From contig OZ253374.1 in the NCBI GenBank assembly GCA_965260935.1, positions 1-64,000 of the forward strand: a stretch of 64,000 nt of DNA, given 5' to 3'. The stretch comes from JBBROS01 sp965260935. Its GTDB lineage: Bacteria > Pseudomonadota > Alphaproteobacteria > Acetobacterales > Acetobacteraceae. Position numbers and translations under genes: made by a program. The notes below the pieces were generated by a model. That model was given only the letters and a program-made list of their open reading frames with translations, had not been told where the DNA came from and searched no databases. Shown here piece after piece: positions 16,431 through 25,476 of the stretch. Every line of letters begins with the position of its first letter. Position 1 is the first letter of the stretch.

Positions 16431-17423
16431 ATGACCACCATGTCCGAGCCCGGAACCATCGAACTCGTCTCCGTCACCAAGCAGTATGGCCAAGCCATTG
16501 CCATCGACGGCATCTCGCTGCGCATCCCGTCCGGCGCCTACTGCTGCCTGCTCGGCCCGTCCGGCTGCGGCAAGACTACCACGCTGCGCATCATCGCCGG
16601 GCACGAGACCGCAACGTCCGGCACGGTCCGCCTCGGCCGCGACGACGTGACCGCCGAGCCGCCCGGGCGCCGCGGCACCGCCATGATGTTCCAGTCCTAC
16701 GCCCTGTTCCCCCACCTCACCTGCCTCGACAACGTCGCCTTCAGCCTCAAGCTGCGCGGGGAAGCCAAGCAGAAACGCCGGGCCACGGCCCGGGCCTTCC
16801 TCGAACGCGTCCGCATGGGCGCCTATGCCGAGCGGCTTCCGGCGCAGCTCAGCGGCGGGCAGCAGCAGCGGGTGGCTCTCGCCCGCGCGCTCATCACCAA
16901 CCCCTGCGTGCTGCTGCTGGACGAGCCGCTGTCCGCGCTCGACCCGGAGCTGCGCGTCCGGATGCGCGAGGAGCTCAAGCGCCTGCAAAGGGAGTTCGGC
17001 ATCACCTTCGTCCACGTCACCCACACGCGCGACGAGGCGATGGCCTTGTCGGACCTCGTCGTGCTGATGAACGAGGGCCGGATCGTGCAAGCCGCCCATC
17101 CGCGGGACGTGTTCAAGCGCCCGGCCAACGCGTTCGCCGCCCGCTTCATCGGCGGCCACAACGTCCTTCCTTCCGGCAACCGCCTGGTCGCCGTCCGCGC
17201 CGACAAGTGCCATCTCAGCCCCATTCCCGGCACCAGCCAGGTGTCCGGGCGCATCGCCGCCGTCGAATACCAGGGGGCGCAAGTCCGCATCGCCGTGGAC
17301 TACGGCGATCCGGAGGAAGCCGTCGCCCTTGTCCCGGACAGCGAGTACCACCCCGCCCCCGTCGCCGTTGGCGACCCGGCCACCCTCGCCTGGTCCCCCG
17401 AACACGCCTACCCACTCTCCTGA
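16431..17423 (+). CDS. ABC transporter ATP-binding protein (PotA-like)
   Basis: A 330-residue ATPase of the spermidine/putrescine/iron importer type. Walker A is GPSGCGKTT near residues 44-52, the signature is LSGGQQQRVALARAL near 139, Walker B is LLLDEPLSALD near 160, and the H-loop histidine is in FVHVTHTRDEAMAL. A TOBE-like C-terminal domain covers about 250-330. It energises import by the two downstream permeases. It is the first gene of a four-gene operon (ATPase, binding protein, two permeases). The substrate is not decided by sequence. Confidence 0.9.
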   Translation: MTTMSEPGTIELVSVTKQYGQAIAIDGISLRIPSGAYCCLLGPSGCGKTTTLRIIAGHETATSGTVRLGRDDVTAEPPGRRGTAMMFQSYALFPHLTCLDNVAFSLKLRGEAKQKRRATARAFLERVRMGAYAERLPAQLSGGQQQRVALARALITNPCVLLLDEPLSALDPELRVRMREELKRLQREFGITFVHVTHTRDEAMALSDLVVLMNEGRIVQAAHPRDVFKRPANAFAARFIGGHNVLPSGNRLVAVRADKCHLSPIPGTSQVSGRIAAVEYQGAQVRIAVDYGDPEEAVALVPDSEYHPAPVAVGDPATLAWSPEHAYPLS

Positions 17424-17437
17424 AAGGAACATGAAGA

Positions 17438-18703
17438 ATGGCAATAAGCCGCCGCAGCCTCGCCAAGACCGTCGCAGCCGCCGTGGGCGCCGCCGCGGCA
17501 TTCCCCACCGGCTTCCCGACCATCTGGGCGCAGAACATCAAGAATGTGACGCTGCGGCAATTCGGCACCGGCGTCTCCGCCCTCAACCCGATCGCCGAGC
17601 GGGTGAAGCAGGATCTCGGCTTCACCCTCAACATGACCGCGCTCGACACCGACGCCGTGACGCAGAAGGCCGTGACGCAGCCGCGCAGCTACGACATCGC
17701 GGACATCGAGTACTTCCTGTGCAAGAAGGTGTTCCCGACCGGCGTCTTGCAGCCGATGGATACCAGGAAGATCAAGCTCTATGACCAGATCGTGCCGCTC
17801 TTCACGACCGGCAAGCTGAGCGCGGAGGCCATGGTCGGGCAAGGCACCGCCCCGCACAAGGTGGGCTCCGTCGAGGGCAAGTCCTCCACCAAGTTCGCGC
17901 CCAAGCCGACCGAGTGGATGACGCTGATCCCCACCATCTACAACGCCGACACGCTCGGCATCCGCCCCGACCTGATCAAGCGCCCCATTACCCACTGGAA
18001 AGACCTGGTCGACCCGGCGTTCAAGGGCCGGGCCAGCATCCTCAACATCCCCGGCATCGGCATCATGGACGCCGCCATGGCGATGGAGAGCGCCGGGCTG
18101 ATGAAGTACGGCGACAAGGGCAACATGACGAAGGAGGAGATCGACAAGACGGTCGCCTTCCTGATCAAGAACAAGCAGGCAGGCCAGTTCCGGGCCTTCT
18201 GGAAAACATTCGACGAGAGCGTGAACCTGATGGCGTCCGGCGAGGTCGTGATCCAGTCGATGTGGTCGCCGGCCGTGACCGCCGTGCGCGCGCGCGGCAT
18301 CGCTTGCACCTACCAGCCGCTGGAAAAGGGCTACCGCGGCTGGGGCGGCGGGCTTGGCATCGCCAAGCACCTCAGCGGCCTCGAGCTCGACGCCGCCTAC
18401 GAATACATCAACTGGTATCTGTCCGGCTGGGCGGGCGCGTTCCTTAACCGGCAGGGGTATTACAGCGCCGTCCTTTCCACCGCGAAGCAGAACATGACCG
18501 AGAACGAGTGGGGCTACTGGATGGAGGGCAAGCCGGCCACCGCGCCGATTGTCAGCCCGGACGGCAAGGAGATCGACAAGGCCGGGGCGGTGCGCGACGG
18601 CGGCTCCTTTACCGAGCGCATGAGCCGCGTTGCATGCTGGAACTCGGTGATGGACCAGGACCGCTACCTGATCCAGAAATGGAACGAGTTCGTCGCCGCC
18701 TAG
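17438..18703 (+). CDS. ABC transporter substrate-binding protein (polyamine/amine type)
   Basis: A 421-residue periplasmic binding protein. The N-terminus has twin arginines in SRRSLAK followed by a hydrophobic stretch and an Ala-x-Ala-like end near residue 30, so Tat or Sec export is likely. The mature protein is a type II binding fold related to PotD-like proteins, with HWKDLVDPAFKGRASIL near residue 190 and the C-terminal AAYEYINWYLSGWAGAFL near 315. The ATG at 17438 is preceded by AGGA at suitable spacing; an out-of-frame ATG seven bases upstream has no coding sense. The ligand is unknown; the adjacent amine-oxidase-like gene hints at an amine or methylated amino acid. Confidence 0.85.
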   Translation: MAISRRSLAKTVAAAVGAAAAFPTGFPTIWAQNIKNVTLRQFGTGVSALNPIAERVKQDLGFTLNMTALDTDAVTQKAVTQPRSYDIADIEYFLCKKVFPTGVLQPMDTRKIKLYDQIVPLFTTGKLSAEAMVGQGTAPHKVGSVEGKSSTKFAPKPTEWMTLIPTIYNADTLGIRPDLIKRPITHWKDLVDPAFKGRASILNIPGIGIMDAAMAMESAGLMKYGDKGNMTKEEIDKTVAFLIKNKQAGQFRAFWKTFDESVNLMASGEVVIQSMWSPAVTAVRARGIACTYQPLEKGYRGWGGGLGIAKHLSGLELDAAYEYINWYLSGWAGAFLNRQGYYSAVLSTAKQNMTENEWGYWMEGKPATAPIVSPDGKEIDKAGAVRDGGSFTERMSRVACWNSVMDQDRYLIQKWNEFVAA

Positions 18704-18718
18704 CGTTTCGGCATGTTC

Positions 18719-18815
18719 AGGAGGCGCTGCATGAGCCGAAGCACCCGCCTGGCTCGGCGGGCTGACGGAGCCGGCGGGCCGACACGCCCGTTGGCGTCAG
18801 GCCGCTAACCAACCC
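18719..18815 (+). other. orphan ribosome site and frameshifted start of the permease gene
   Basis: AGGAGG at 18719-18724 stands six bases before ATG 18731, the best ribosome site near the permease gene. That ATG opens a 25-codon frame ending at TAA 18806. If one C of the pair at 18736-18737 is removed, translation instead runs MSEAPAWLGGLTEPAG and continues in frame into the permease. There is no stop in the permease frame back to 18735. Thus the natural N-terminus, about 28 residues longer, is cut off by a one-base insertion. This may be a sequencing error or a real mutation. Confidence 0.6.
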
Positions 18816-19652
18816 GTGCGCCCCTACCTCCAGGCCTTCCCGCTGGCCGCCGTGCTGGTCGGCTTCCTGCTCGTCCCGCTGCTGGCGATCCTGGTGGTCA
18901 GCTTCTGGGACTACGACAGCGTCCAGGTGATCCCCGCCTTCATGCTGCAGAACTACCGCGACGTGCTCGGCTCCGCCGTGACCTGGCGGACCTACGCCAA
19001 CACCATCTACTACGCGTTCCTGGTCTGGCTCGTCACCCTGCCCTTGGGGTTCGCAGTTGCCTATTTCCTGGCCTTCCAAATCCGCTCGGCCTCGTTGCAG
19101 ACGGGGCTGTTCCTGCTCTGCACCGTACCGTTCCTGACCAGCAACATCATCCGCATGATCGCCTGGATTCCGCTATTGGGCCGCAACGGCCTGGTCAACG
19201 ACGCCTTGGTCGGCCTGCGCCTCGCCGGCCAGCCGGTCGAGTGGCTGCTGTTCTCCGATTTCGCGATCATCCTCGCTTTCGTGCATCTCTACGCCCTGTT
19301 CATGGTGGTCCCGATCTTCAACGCCATGATGCGGCTGGACCGCCGGCTGATCGAGGCCGCGCGGGACGCGGGCGCCAGCGGGGCGCAGGTGCTCTGGAAC
19401 GTGGTCGTCCCCCTCGTCCGCCCCGGCATCGCCATCGGCAGCGTCTTCGTGGTCACCTTGGTCATGGGCGATTTCGTCACCGTCCGCCTGATGGGCGGCG
19501 GCCAACGGGCCTCGGTCGGCCTGATGATCTCCAACCAGATCGGCTTGCTGCAATACCCGGCCGCCTGCGCCAACGCCGTCGTGCTGCTGGCCGTCGTGCT
19601 GCTCGGCGTCGGCGCGATGCTCCGCGTCGCCAACATCCGCCAGGAGCTGTGA
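18816..19652 (+). CDS. ABC transporter permease (PotB-like), N-terminus apparently frameshifted
   Basis: As written the frame starts at GTG 18816 and gives 278 residues with six membrane segments. The cytoplasmic EAA loop that contacts the ATPase is EAARDAGASGAQVLWNVVVPLVRPG near residue 178. The protein is complete from the first membrane segment on, but lacks the usual cytoplasmic N-terminal tail, which can be restored by deleting one base near 18737. GTG 18816 has no clear ribosome site of its own, so real translation could depend on termination of the 25-codon upstream frame eight bases before. It pairs with the next permease. Confidence 0.82.
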   Translation: MRPYLQAFPLAAVLVGFLLVPLLAILVVSFWDYDSVQVIPAFMLQNYRDVLGSAVTWRTYANTIYYAFLVWLVTLPLGFAVAYFLAFQIRSASLQTGLFLLCTVPFLTSNIIRMIAWIPLLGRNGLVNDALVGLRLAGQPVEWLLFSDFAIILAFVHLYALFMVVPIFNAMMRLDRRLIEAARDAGASGAQVLWNVVVPLVRPGIAIGSVFVVTLVMGDFVTVRLMGGGQRASVGLMISNQIGLLQYPAACANAVVLLAVVLLGVGAMLRVANIRQEL

Positions 19653-19655
19653 GCG

Positions 19656-20441
19656 ATGGCCCGCGTCCTGCTCGGGCTGGTGTTCGCCGCGTTCGTGGCG
19701 TTCCTTTACGGCCCCATCCTCGCCATCGTCGCGCTAGCCTTCGGCGGGCCGGACAGCGGCCTCACCTTTCCCATGCGGGGCGTGTCGCTGCACTGGTTCC
19801 GGGCGCTGTTCCAAACGCAGAACGTGGGCGACCTCGGGGCCGCCCTGCAGCGGACCGCGATCCTCGCCGCCATGGTCGCTGTCGTCACCGTTTGCGCCGG
19901 GCTGGCCGCGGGGCTCGCGTTCCGCCGCCGGTTCCGGGGCGCCGGGGCCTTGTTCGCGCTCGCCTTGGCCAGCATGATCGTCCCTTCCATCCTGGTCAGC
20001 CTGGGCGTCGGCATCGTGTTCAGCCAGGCCGGGATCGACGCCCGCTGGTTCACCTCCGCCTTCGGCGCCCAGCTTACCTGGACGCTGCCGTTCGGCCTGC
20101 TGATCACGTTCGCCGTGCTCAACCGCTTCGACCGGCGGTGGGAGGAGGCCGCGCGCGACCTCGGCGCGACGTCCTGGCAGAGCTTCCGCCTGGTGATGCT
20201 GCCGATCCTGCTTCCCAGCATCGTCGGCATCGTGCTGTTCGGTTTCACCCTGAGCTGGGACGAGTTCCCGCGCACGCTGCTGACCGCGGGGAGCGACAAC
20301 ACGCTGCCACTTGAGATTTACGGGATGACGACGAACGTGACCTCGCCGGTGCTGTATGCGCTGGGCGCGGCGACGACGGGGATCTCGCTGCTGGCGATCG
20401 GCGCGGCGTTGGCCGCGATCCGCGTGCTGAGCAAGCGGTAA
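19656..20441 (+). CDS. ABC transporter permease (PotC-like)
   Basis: A 261-residue inner membrane protein with about six membrane segments and the EAA loop EEAARDLGATSWQSFRLVMLPILLP near residues 165-189. It is the second permease of the importer and starts three bases after the first. The sequence TLSWDEFPRTLLTAG near 197 is typical of the PotC branch of the family. The following gene is convergent and ends 16 bases downstream. Confidence 0.9.
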   Translation: MARVLLGLVFAAFVAFLYGPILAIVALAFGGPDSGLTFPMRGVSLHWFRALFQTQNVGDLGAALQRTAILAAMVAVVTVCAGLAAGLAFRRRFRGAGALFALALASMIVPSILVSLGVGIVFSQAGIDARWFTSAFGAQLTWTLPFGLLITFAVLNRFDRRWEEAARDLGATSWQSFRLVMLPILLPSIVGIVLFGFTLSWDEFPRTLLTAGSDNTLPLEIYGMTTNVTSPVLYALGAATTGISLLAIGAALAAIRVLSKR

Positions 20442-20457
20442 CGGGTCGGGCGGGCGG

Positions 20458-21594
20458 TCATGCCGCCAGTTCCTTGCGCCACGGCGGCGTCGTCACCCGC
20501 CCTGCCGCCAGTTCCGTCACCTCGGCCGCCGTCATCTCGCCGGCGATGGCCCGGGCGACCAGCTCGCCCATCAGCGAGCCGAGCTTGAAGCCGTGGCCGG
20601 AGCAGGCGCTGACCAGCCAACCGGCGGCCCCGGTCTGATGCACCAGGAACTCCTCGTGCTCGGTCACGGTGTAGAAGCAGGCTTTCGGCTCCAGCACGCT
20701 GTATCGGTCCAGGTCCCGGTAAGTTTCCCGCGCGGCCGGCCAGAGCCGGGCCAGGTCCTGCGCCGTCGCCGCCCGGTCCTCGTCCGGGTCTCCGGTGCGG
20801 GAGAAAACGTGGTCGCCGACCTTGAGCCGGGTGCCGCGGCGCGGCGGCAGGGTGTAGAGGCCGCCGTCGGGGCGGACGTCCAGCATCACCGGGGCGCTGG
20901 CCCAAGCCTCGGCCATGTCGGGGGGCGGCGAGAGATATAGCACCGCCTGGCGCGACGGCACGCCGACGCCGCGCAGGCCCGGCACCAGGCGGTCCGCCCA
21001 GGCGCCCGCGGCCACGACCACCATGTCGCCCTCGTGCACCGCGCCGTTGGCCGTGAGGCTGCCGCGCTCGGGGTCGATCCCGCTCACGTGGACGCCCGTG
21101 TGCATCCGCACGCCGAGACGGCCCAGCAGCACGGTCAGGTCCGTCAGGATGCGGATCGGGAACAGCATCCCTGCCCCGTCGGTCTCGACCACGCGCAACA
21201 GCTTGTCGGCGTTGACCATCGGGAAGCGCTGCCCGACCTGGTCGAGGGGGATGTCGCGGAAGCCGATTCCCATGGCGGAGAGCGAGCGGGACACGCCGGC
21301 GTACCAGTCGCTCTTGTGGCGCAGGAAGTAGACGGCGCTGCAGGGTTCGTAGTGCGAGCGGCCCGTGGCTTGCCAGAGCGTGTCCCAAACCCGGAACGCC
21401 TCGGGCATCAGGTGGGCGTAGCCTTCCATGGCGCCGTAGGCGTGCCGGGTAATGCGGTGCTCGTCGTAGGAGGAGCAGCGGGGGTTGGGCAGCGGGCCTT
21501 GCTCGAACAGCTCGACGTCGAAGCCGCGGCGGGCCAAGGCCCAGGCGGTGGACAGGCCGGCGATGCCGCCGCCGACGATCAGGATTTTGGGCAT
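20458..21594 (-). CDS. FAD-dependent amine oxidase of the monomeric sarcosine oxidase / N-methyltryptophan oxidase type
   Basis: A 378-residue flavoenzyme. The dinucleotide-binding motif is ILIVGGGIAGLS at the N-terminus and the second FAD contact is VVVAAGAWAD near residue 193. Cys306 in PKACFYTVTEHEEFLV aligns with the cysteine that binds FAD covalently in monomeric sarcosine oxidase, and CSGHGFKLGSLMGEL follows near 335. It probably oxidises an N-methylated amino acid or other secondary amine, producing peroxide. It lies directly behind the LysR gene on the same strand and next to the amine-type ABC operon, which suggests uptake and oxidation of the same compound. Confidence 0.8.
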   Translation of the reverse strand: MPKILIVGGGIAGLSTAWALARRGFDVELFEQGPLPNPRCSSYDEHRITRHAYGAMEGYAHLMPEAFRVWDTLWQATGRSHYEPCSAVYFLRHKSDWYAGVSRSLSAMGIGFRDIPLDQVGQRFPMVNADKLLRVVETDGAGMLFPIRILTDLTVLLGRLGVRMHTGVHVSGIDPERGSLTANGAVHEGDMVVVAAGAWADRLVPGLRGVGVPSRQAVLYLSPPPDMAEAWASAPVMLDVRPDGGLYTLPPRRGTRLKVGDHVFSRTGDPDEDRAATAQDLARLWPAARETYRDLDRYSVLEPKACFYTVTEHEEFLVHQTGAAGWLVSACSGHGFKLGSLMGELVARAIAGEMTAAEVTELAAGRVTTPPWRKELAA

Positions 21595-22584
21595 TCAAGC
21601 CTCCTTCGCAAGCTGCACCGGCTTCAGGCGAGGACGGGCGGCGTCCTCGGCGAAGCGCTGGATGATCCAGGAGCGGAAGGCCGCGACCGCCGGGTCGGCC
21701 AGGTCTTCCCCGTGGACGTTCAGGAAATAGCCGTAGCCGTCGTCGGCCGCCAGGCCGAACGGCGCGACGAGCCGGCCTTCGGCCAGGTCCCTTGCGAACA
21801 GCCTCGTGTCGAGCAGGGCCACGCCTTCGCCCGCCATCGCGTATTGGGCGGCGAGGCAGGCGGTGTCGAACACGAGGCCGCGGGCCGCGTCGAGCTGGAG
21901 GCCAGTTTGGCGTGCGAAGGCCTGCCAGAGGCGGTAGCGGGGCTGGCGCTCCAGCTTGACGTGGACAAGCTCGGCGCTGGCCAGGAACGCCTCCGCGCCG
22001 CCGGTCGCGCGTTTGGCGGTCTCGGGGCTGCACATGGGGGTGACCTGGGCCATCCAGAGCAGGCTGGAGACGTGGGTGCCGCCCTGCGGCGGGGCGTAGA
22101 CGACGGCGGCGTCGACGTCCTGGGGCGGGGGGCCGACGGTGCCGGGGCTGGCGATGTCCAGCGCGATGCCGGGGCATTCGCGACGGAGGTCCCGCAGCAT
22201 GGGGACCGCCATCATCTGGGCGAAGCTGGGCGGCAGATGGATGCGCAAGGTGCGCTCGCCGATGCCGTCGGTGACGATCGCGTTCAGCGACTGCTCCACC
22301 CGGTCGAAGGCTTTCGCCACCACGGGGAGCAAGGCCGCCCCGGCGGAGGTGAGGGTCAGGCCGGTTGGGCGGCGCTCAAAGAGTTGGGTGTCGAGCAGGG
22401 CTTCGAGACCGATCACGTGGCGGCTGATGGCGCTCTGCGACACGCCGAGCGCCTGTGCGCCGGCGGTGAAGTTCAACTGGCGGCCGACGGCCTCGAAGGC
22501 CCGGAGCGCGTTGAGGGGGAGCCAGCGGCGGTCGAACGGAAGGCGGTCGGGCTTCAATCGGCTCCCCCAGGGGTTGCGCTGCAC
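21595..22584 (-). CDS. LysR family transcriptional regulator (GcvA-like)
   Basis: A 329-residue regulator. The winged helix covers LPLNALRAFEAVGRQLNFTAGAQALGV to SAISRHVIGLEALL (about residues 22-68), followed by the effector-binding domain. The phrase LPLNALRAFE is typical of the GcvA branch. The start GTG at 22584 is the most upstream one; the protein could start a few codons later, as no ATG is available before the helix-turn-helix. Its stop abuts the start of the amine oxidase gene, so the regulator is transcribed with it, and it is divergent from the Rieske oxygenase gene, a usual LysR target arrangement. Confidence 0.88.
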   Translation of the reverse strand: MQRNPWGSRLKPDRLPFDRRWLPLNALRAFEAVGRQLNFTAGAQALGVSQSAISRHVIGLEALLDTQLFERRPTGLTLTSAGAALLPVVAKAFDRVEQSLNAIVTDGIGERTLRIHLPPSFAQMMAVPMLRDLRRECPGIALDIASPGTVGPPPQDVDAAVVYAPPQGGTHVSSLLWMAQVTPMCSPETAKRATGGAEAFLASAELVHVKLERQPRYRLWQAFARQTGLQLDAARGLVFDTACLAAQYAMAGEGVALLDTRLFARDLAEGRLVAPFGLAADDGYGYFLNVHGEDLADPAVAAFRSWIIQRFAEDAARPRLKPVQLAKEA

Positions 22585-22686
22585 AAAATCAGATCGCCGG
22601 ATCGGGAAAAGCGATCACCGGGCGCGGCGGATTTCGGCGATACTGCGCCGGTGTCCACCGCTTGACCAGAAGGGCCTCCGTTCAGA

Positions 22687-23895
22687 ATGACCGAACTGTC
22701 CCGCATCCGCGCCTTGCTCGACCAGCGGCGCCCCGGCCATGCCTTGCCGCAGCCGTTCTACACCGATCCTGACATTTTCCAGTTCGACCTCGACGCCATC
22801 TACGGGCGGTCGTGGATCATGGCCGGGTTCGAGGCGGAGGTTCCGACGCCGGGGAGCACGCTGGCGCTGACGATCGGGCGGTCGCCGGTGGTGATCGTGC
22901 GGGGGCGGGACCAGAGGCTGCGGGCATTCCATAACTCTTGCCGGCACCGGGGGGCGCAGATCTGCGCCGACGGGCTGTCGAAACGGCCGCGGCTGGTGTG
23001 CCCCTACCATCAGTGGGCGTACGACCTGGAAGGCAACCTTGTCCATGCGGCGCGGATGGGGGAGGGTTTCGACCCGGCGGGCTACGGGCTCGGCCCGGTC
23101 GCGCTGCGGACGGTGGCGGGGACGATGTATGTCTGCCTTTCGGACTCGCCGCCCGATTTCGACGTGTTCCACAATATGCTGGAGCCGATGCTCTCGCCGC
23201 ACCAGCTGCATCGCGGCAAGGTGGCGCACACGATGACGCTGACGGAGCAGGCGAACTGGAAGCTGGTGATGGAGAACGCGCGCGAGTGCTACCACTGCGC
23301 GTCGAACCACCCGGAGCTGGCGGCAACGTTCCCGGTGATGCGCCGGTCGCTCTCGGCGGACGAGCAGCGGGAGATCACCGACGCCTTCGCCGCCCGGATG
23401 GCCGAGCAGGGGCTGCCGTGCGGGCCGGAAGAGGGGGCGTGGTGGCAGGCGGGCCGGTTCCCGCTCAACCCGGGCACGGTGTCGATGACGATGGACGGGC
23501 AGCCTTGCGTGGACCGGCCCATCGGGCGGGTCGGCAACGGCGACGTGGGCTCGCTGCGGTGGGCGCTGGAGCCGCACAGCTTCGCCCACGCGCTCGGCGA
23601 CTACGTGATCATGTTCAGCGCCATGCCGACAGCGCCGGAGGAGACGGTGGTGACGGCCAAGTGGCTGGTCAGCGAGGATGCCGAGGAGGGGGTGGACTAC
23701 ACCATCCCGCGGCTGACGGAGCTTTGGGACCGGACCAACGTGCAGGACCGGATGCTGGCGGAGAACAACCAGCGGGGGGTGCGGTCGGCGGGGTTCAAGC
23801 CGGGGCCTTACTCGCCCGAGGCGGAGCAGTTGGTGATGCGGTTCACCGACTGGTATTGCGATACGGCGCGGCGGTACGTCGATCAGAAGCCGTAG
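22687..23895 (+). CDS. Rieske non-heme iron oxygenase alpha subunit
   Basis: A 402-residue ring-hydroxylating/demethylating oxygenase. The Rieske cluster ligands are Cys85/His87 in NSCRHRGA and Cys105/His108 in CPYHQW. The mononuclear iron site is in NARECYHCASNHPEL with His203 and His208. Architecture resembles GbcA-like oxygenases that demethylate quaternary amines, as well as aromatic dioxygenases. No ferredoxin or reductase partner is encoded nearby, so it must borrow one. Divergent from the LysR gene; overlap at the 3' end with the convergent amidohydrolase gene is 13 bases. Given the neighbouring amine oxidase and amine-type importer, N-demethylation is a reasonable guess. Confidence 0.88.
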   Translation: MTELSRIRALLDQRRPGHALPQPFYTDPDIFQFDLDAIYGRSWIMAGFEAEVPTPGSTLALTIGRSPVVIVRGRDQRLRAFHNSCRHRGAQICADGLSKRPRLVCPYHQWAYDLEGNLVHAARMGEGFDPAGYGLGPVALRTVAGTMYVCLSDSPPDFDVFHNMLEPMLSPHQLHRGKVAHTMTLTEQANWKLVMENARECYHCASNHPELAATFPVMRRSLSADEQREITDAFAARMAEQGLPCGPEEGAWWQAGRFPLNPGTVSMTMDGQPCVDRPIGRVGNGDVGSLRWALEPHSFAHALGDYVIMFSAMPTAPEETVVTAKWLVSEDAEEGVDYTIPRLTELWDRTNVQDRMLAENNQRGVRSAGFKPGPYSPEAEQLVMRFTDWYCDTARRYVDQKP

Positions 23896-24866
23896 AGGCG
23901 CTTCGGCGCGTCGACCAGGATGGTGCGCCGGGTTGACGCATCGGGCGCCCATTCGGCGAGCAGGTTCAGCACGCGTCCGTCGTCGATCGGTTGCGCGGGG
24001 GCGAGGTCGGTTGGCTTGCGGCCGGGAACCTTAGCGCTGTCCGGATGGGGCCAGTCGCTGCCCCAGACGAGCTGGCCCGGGTTGGCCGCGATCAGGGCGC
24101 GGGCGAGCGGGGCGACGTCGGGGTAGTCGGGTGCGCTGCTTGAGGCGCGGTATGCGCCGGAGATCTTCACGAAGGCATGGCCCGATTTCACCATGTCGAG
24201 CACCGCGCCGAAGCCGTCCTGCTGCGGGCCTAGAGCGGCATCGGCGCCGGCGAAGTGGTCGAAGACGATCGGGACCGGGACTTGGCGCAGTTGTTCCTGC
24301 ACGGAGGCGATCACAGACAGCGGCGCGTAGATTTGCAGGTGCCAGGGCAGGCCGCCGATGCGCTCGACGGCGGCGCGGAGGCGCTTGGCCGAGGCTGCCG
24401 GGTCTACGATGCCGGCTTGGGTCAGGTTGACGCGGACGCCGCGAATGCCGGCCTTGGCCATCGAGTCGAGCTCGGCCCGGGTGGTCTTGTCGTCGATCAC
24501 GGCGACGCCGCGGGCACGGGCGAGGCCGAGCTGGTGGATGCCGTCCAGGGTTGTGGCGTTGTCGGCGCCGTAGACGCTGGGGGTGACGATGACGACGTGG
24601 TCCATGTGCAGGGCGTGCTGCAGGGCGAGCAGTTCGTCGGCGGTGGCGATGGGGGGCGTATAGCCCCGGCCGCTCCAGAAGGGGAACTTGGCCGGGTCGG
24701 GGAAGACGTGGACGTGGCAGTCACAGGCGCCGGGCGGGAGGGCGAAGTCGACCGGGGTTCGGACGGTGGGGGCCTGTTCGGCTGCGTGCGCCGGAGCGGA
24801 GATGGCGGCGGCGGCAGCGAGGAGTTTCAGGCCGGTCCTGCGCGAGACGGCGGCATCGGCTGGCAT
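23883..24866 (-). CDS. exported TIM-barrel amidohydrolase (PDC hydrolase-like, amidohydrolase 2 family)
   Basis: A 327-residue protein. The N-terminus has a twin-arginine leader (SRRTGLKLLAAAAAISAPAHA), so folded export through Tat is likely. The mature domain begins with ACDCHVHVFPDP, the metal-binding HxH of amidohydrolase 2 proteins, and ends with VWGSDWPHPDS carrying the catalytic aspartate. Homologues hydrolyse lactones such as 2-pyrone-4,6-dicarboxylate or act as dicarboxylate decarboxylases. ATG 24866 is chosen because AGGAGG stands seven bases upstream. Another ATG six bases earlier is too close to that site. Confidence 0.82.
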   Translation of the reverse strand: MPADAAVSRRTGLKLLAAAAAISAPAHAAEQAPTVRTPVDFALPPGACDCHVHVFPDPAKFPFWSGRGYTPPIATADELLALQHALHMDHVVIVTPSVYGADNATTLDGIHQLGLARARGVAVIDDKTTRAELDSMAKAGIRGVRVNLTQAGIVDPAASAKRLRAAVERIGGLPWHLQIYAPLSVIASVQEQLRQVPVPIVFDHFAGADAALGPQQDGFGAVLDMVKSGHAFVKISGAYRASSSAPDYPDVAPLARALIAANPGQLVWGSDWPHPDSAKVPGRKPTDLAPAQPIDDGRVLNLLAEWAPDASTRRTILVDAPKRLYGF

Positions 24867-24891
24867 GGGCATTCCTCCTGTTTTGTTCTTT

Positions 24892-25350
24892 TTAGCGCTT
24901 GACTGATTGTCCTTGAACCGGGTTTCGGTCAAGCGTCATCCATTGGCCATCCGCTTGGCCGAGACGGAAGCCGTATCGCGCGTAAAGCTGGTGCGCGTCT
25001 GTCGTGGTCAGGGTCCAGTTCCAAATCGTTGCGAGTTCAGGATGGCTTAGAATGGTCTCGACCAAGGCGCTGCCGAGGCCGACTCCCCTTACGGCAGGCT
25101 CGATGAAAACGTCGCCAAGATGGGCGCGGAGGGCGTAGTCGGTCAGGACGCGGGCAAAGCCGGCTTGCTCGCCAGCGGGCGCGTAGAGGCCGAAGCAGAG
25201 GCAATTGGACCAGCTCCGTTCGGTCAGCCCGCGCGGGCGGTCGGCGGCCCAATAGGTGGTGGCGAGGGCTCGGTGGATTTGCTCCAGGTCAAGGCGGGCG
25301 CGGTCGTCGCTGATGACGTATCCATTCGGTAGGGTCACTGTGTAGGCCAT
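24892..25350 (-). CDS. GNAT family N-acetyltransferase
   Basis: A 152-residue GNAT protein. The acetyl-CoA motif is PAVRGVGLGSALVETIL near residues 85-101 and motif B is LYARYGFRLG near 122-131. WSNCLCFGLYAPAGEQAGFARVLTDYA is the central strand pair. It most resembles small acetyltransferases of unknown substrate found in many proteobacteria. The ATG at 25350 begins the domain; an upstream open extension has no support. It lies upstream of the amidohydrolase gene with about 25 bases between and may be transcribed with it. Confidence 0.85.
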   Translation of the reverse strand: MAYTVTLPNGYVISDDRARLDLEQIHRALATTYWAADRPRGLTERSWSNCLCFGLYAPAGEQAGFARVLTDYALRAHLGDVFIEPAVRGVGLGSALVETILSHPELATIWNWTLTTTDAHQLYARYGFRLGQADGQWMTLDRNPVQGQSVKR

Positions 25351-25476
25351 CGGGGCAGGATGCCACGGAACGGGGCATTCCTTGCCAGCCCTGAAAGGAT
25401 TGGGGCGCAGCCCAGCCATCCCAGCCATCTCCAAAAACCGCGCCAACGGCGGTGCGTCGCGTGCTTGACTTGCCGG

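Noticed and set aside
17431..17437. ATG seven bases before the binding-protein start
   Set aside because: It is in another frame without coding sense; the ATG at 17438 opens the signal peptide.
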